From an uncultured Collinsella sp. (GTDB lineage: Bacteria; Actinomycetota; Coriobacteriia; Coriobacteriales; Coriobacteriaceae), in contig CABUUD010000118.1 of assembly GCA_902494585.1 (NCBI GenBank), positions 1 to 5,348 of the forward strand: 5,348 bases of DNA. Reading direction: 5' to 3'. The position numbers and the translations under genes were made by a program. Under the pieces are notes generated by a model. That model did no database searches. It was not told the DNA's origin and was given only the letters and a program-made list of their open reading frames with translations. Below, in pieces: positions 5,309 through 5,348 of the stretch (within the stretch, counting starts at the first letter, position 1; every line of letters begins with the position of its first letter).

Positions 5309-5339
5309 TGGACACCCCCAGGGGGTATGGGTGTATAGT
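5309..5339 (+). promoter_or_regulatory. Putative promoter of a gene beyond the right edge
   Basis: TGGACA (5309-5314, five of six) and TATAGT (5334-5339, five of six) form -35 and -10 boxes 19 bases apart. TGTATA (5332-5337) would give a 17-base gap with a poorer -10. A long spacer carrying a dyad is typical of promoters under metal or stress control. The gene served would start past 5348 on the + strand. Confidence 0.5.
5312..5334. promoter_or_regulatory. CsoR-type operator-like dyad
   Basis: ACCCCC (5314-5319) and GGGGGT (5321-5326) are perfect inverted repeats around one A. Extended to 5312-5328, seven of eight positions match. A second nested pair, ACACCC (5312-5317) and GGGTGT (5329-5334), overlaps it. 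CsoR-family repressors (copper, and the sulfur-sensing CstR branch) bind C-run/G-run dyads flanked by TA, and the - strand reading ATACCCCCTGGGGGTGT fits. The site sits between -35 and -10, where a repressor would block transcription. A MerR-type site is the main alternative. Confidence 0.5.
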
Positions 5340-5348
5340 ATCGGCAGG

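Overview
The window looks like chromosomal DNA of a high-GC Gram-positive bacterium, most likely a gut Coriobacteriia member of the Collinsella/Olsenella type. This placement is inferred from GC-rich codon third positions, AGGAGG-type ribosome sites, a TTG start, and the combination of zinc-ribbon membrane protein, FHA protein and receptor kinase with a DUF6273-like ectodomain. No taxonomic marker gene is present.

Layout: the end of a + strand gene coding for a C-terminal membrane anchor (3-206) converges on a - strand gene (328-1572). A strong hairpin terminator serving the - strand gene lies between them. The - strand gene encodes a zinc-ribbon, single-pass, coiled-coil membrane protein. 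A divergent promoter region (1573-1752) with two operator-like dyads separates it from a + strand gene for an FHA-domain protein (1753-2715). After a 170-base gap comes a + strand transmembrane Ser/Thr kinase (2886-4970) with a DUF6273-like sensor domain outside the cell.

The kinase and the FHA protein form a natural phospho-signalling pair: the kinase phosphorylates threonines and the FHA domain reads them. A threonine-rich stretch just before the FHA domain resembles the ETT phospho-switch of GarA/OdhI proteins. The divergent zinc-ribbon protein could be a further partner or substrate.

The last 378 bases hold no gene. They contain the most unusual structure in the window: six copies of a 17-base repeat in strictly alternating orientation (5011-5235). 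The spacers are 25, 21, 25, 21 and 25 bases, giving an exact 80-base period. The window then ends in a promoter whose spacer contains a C5-A-G5 dyad like the operators of CsoR-type metal or sulfur sensors, probably serving a gene just beyond the window.
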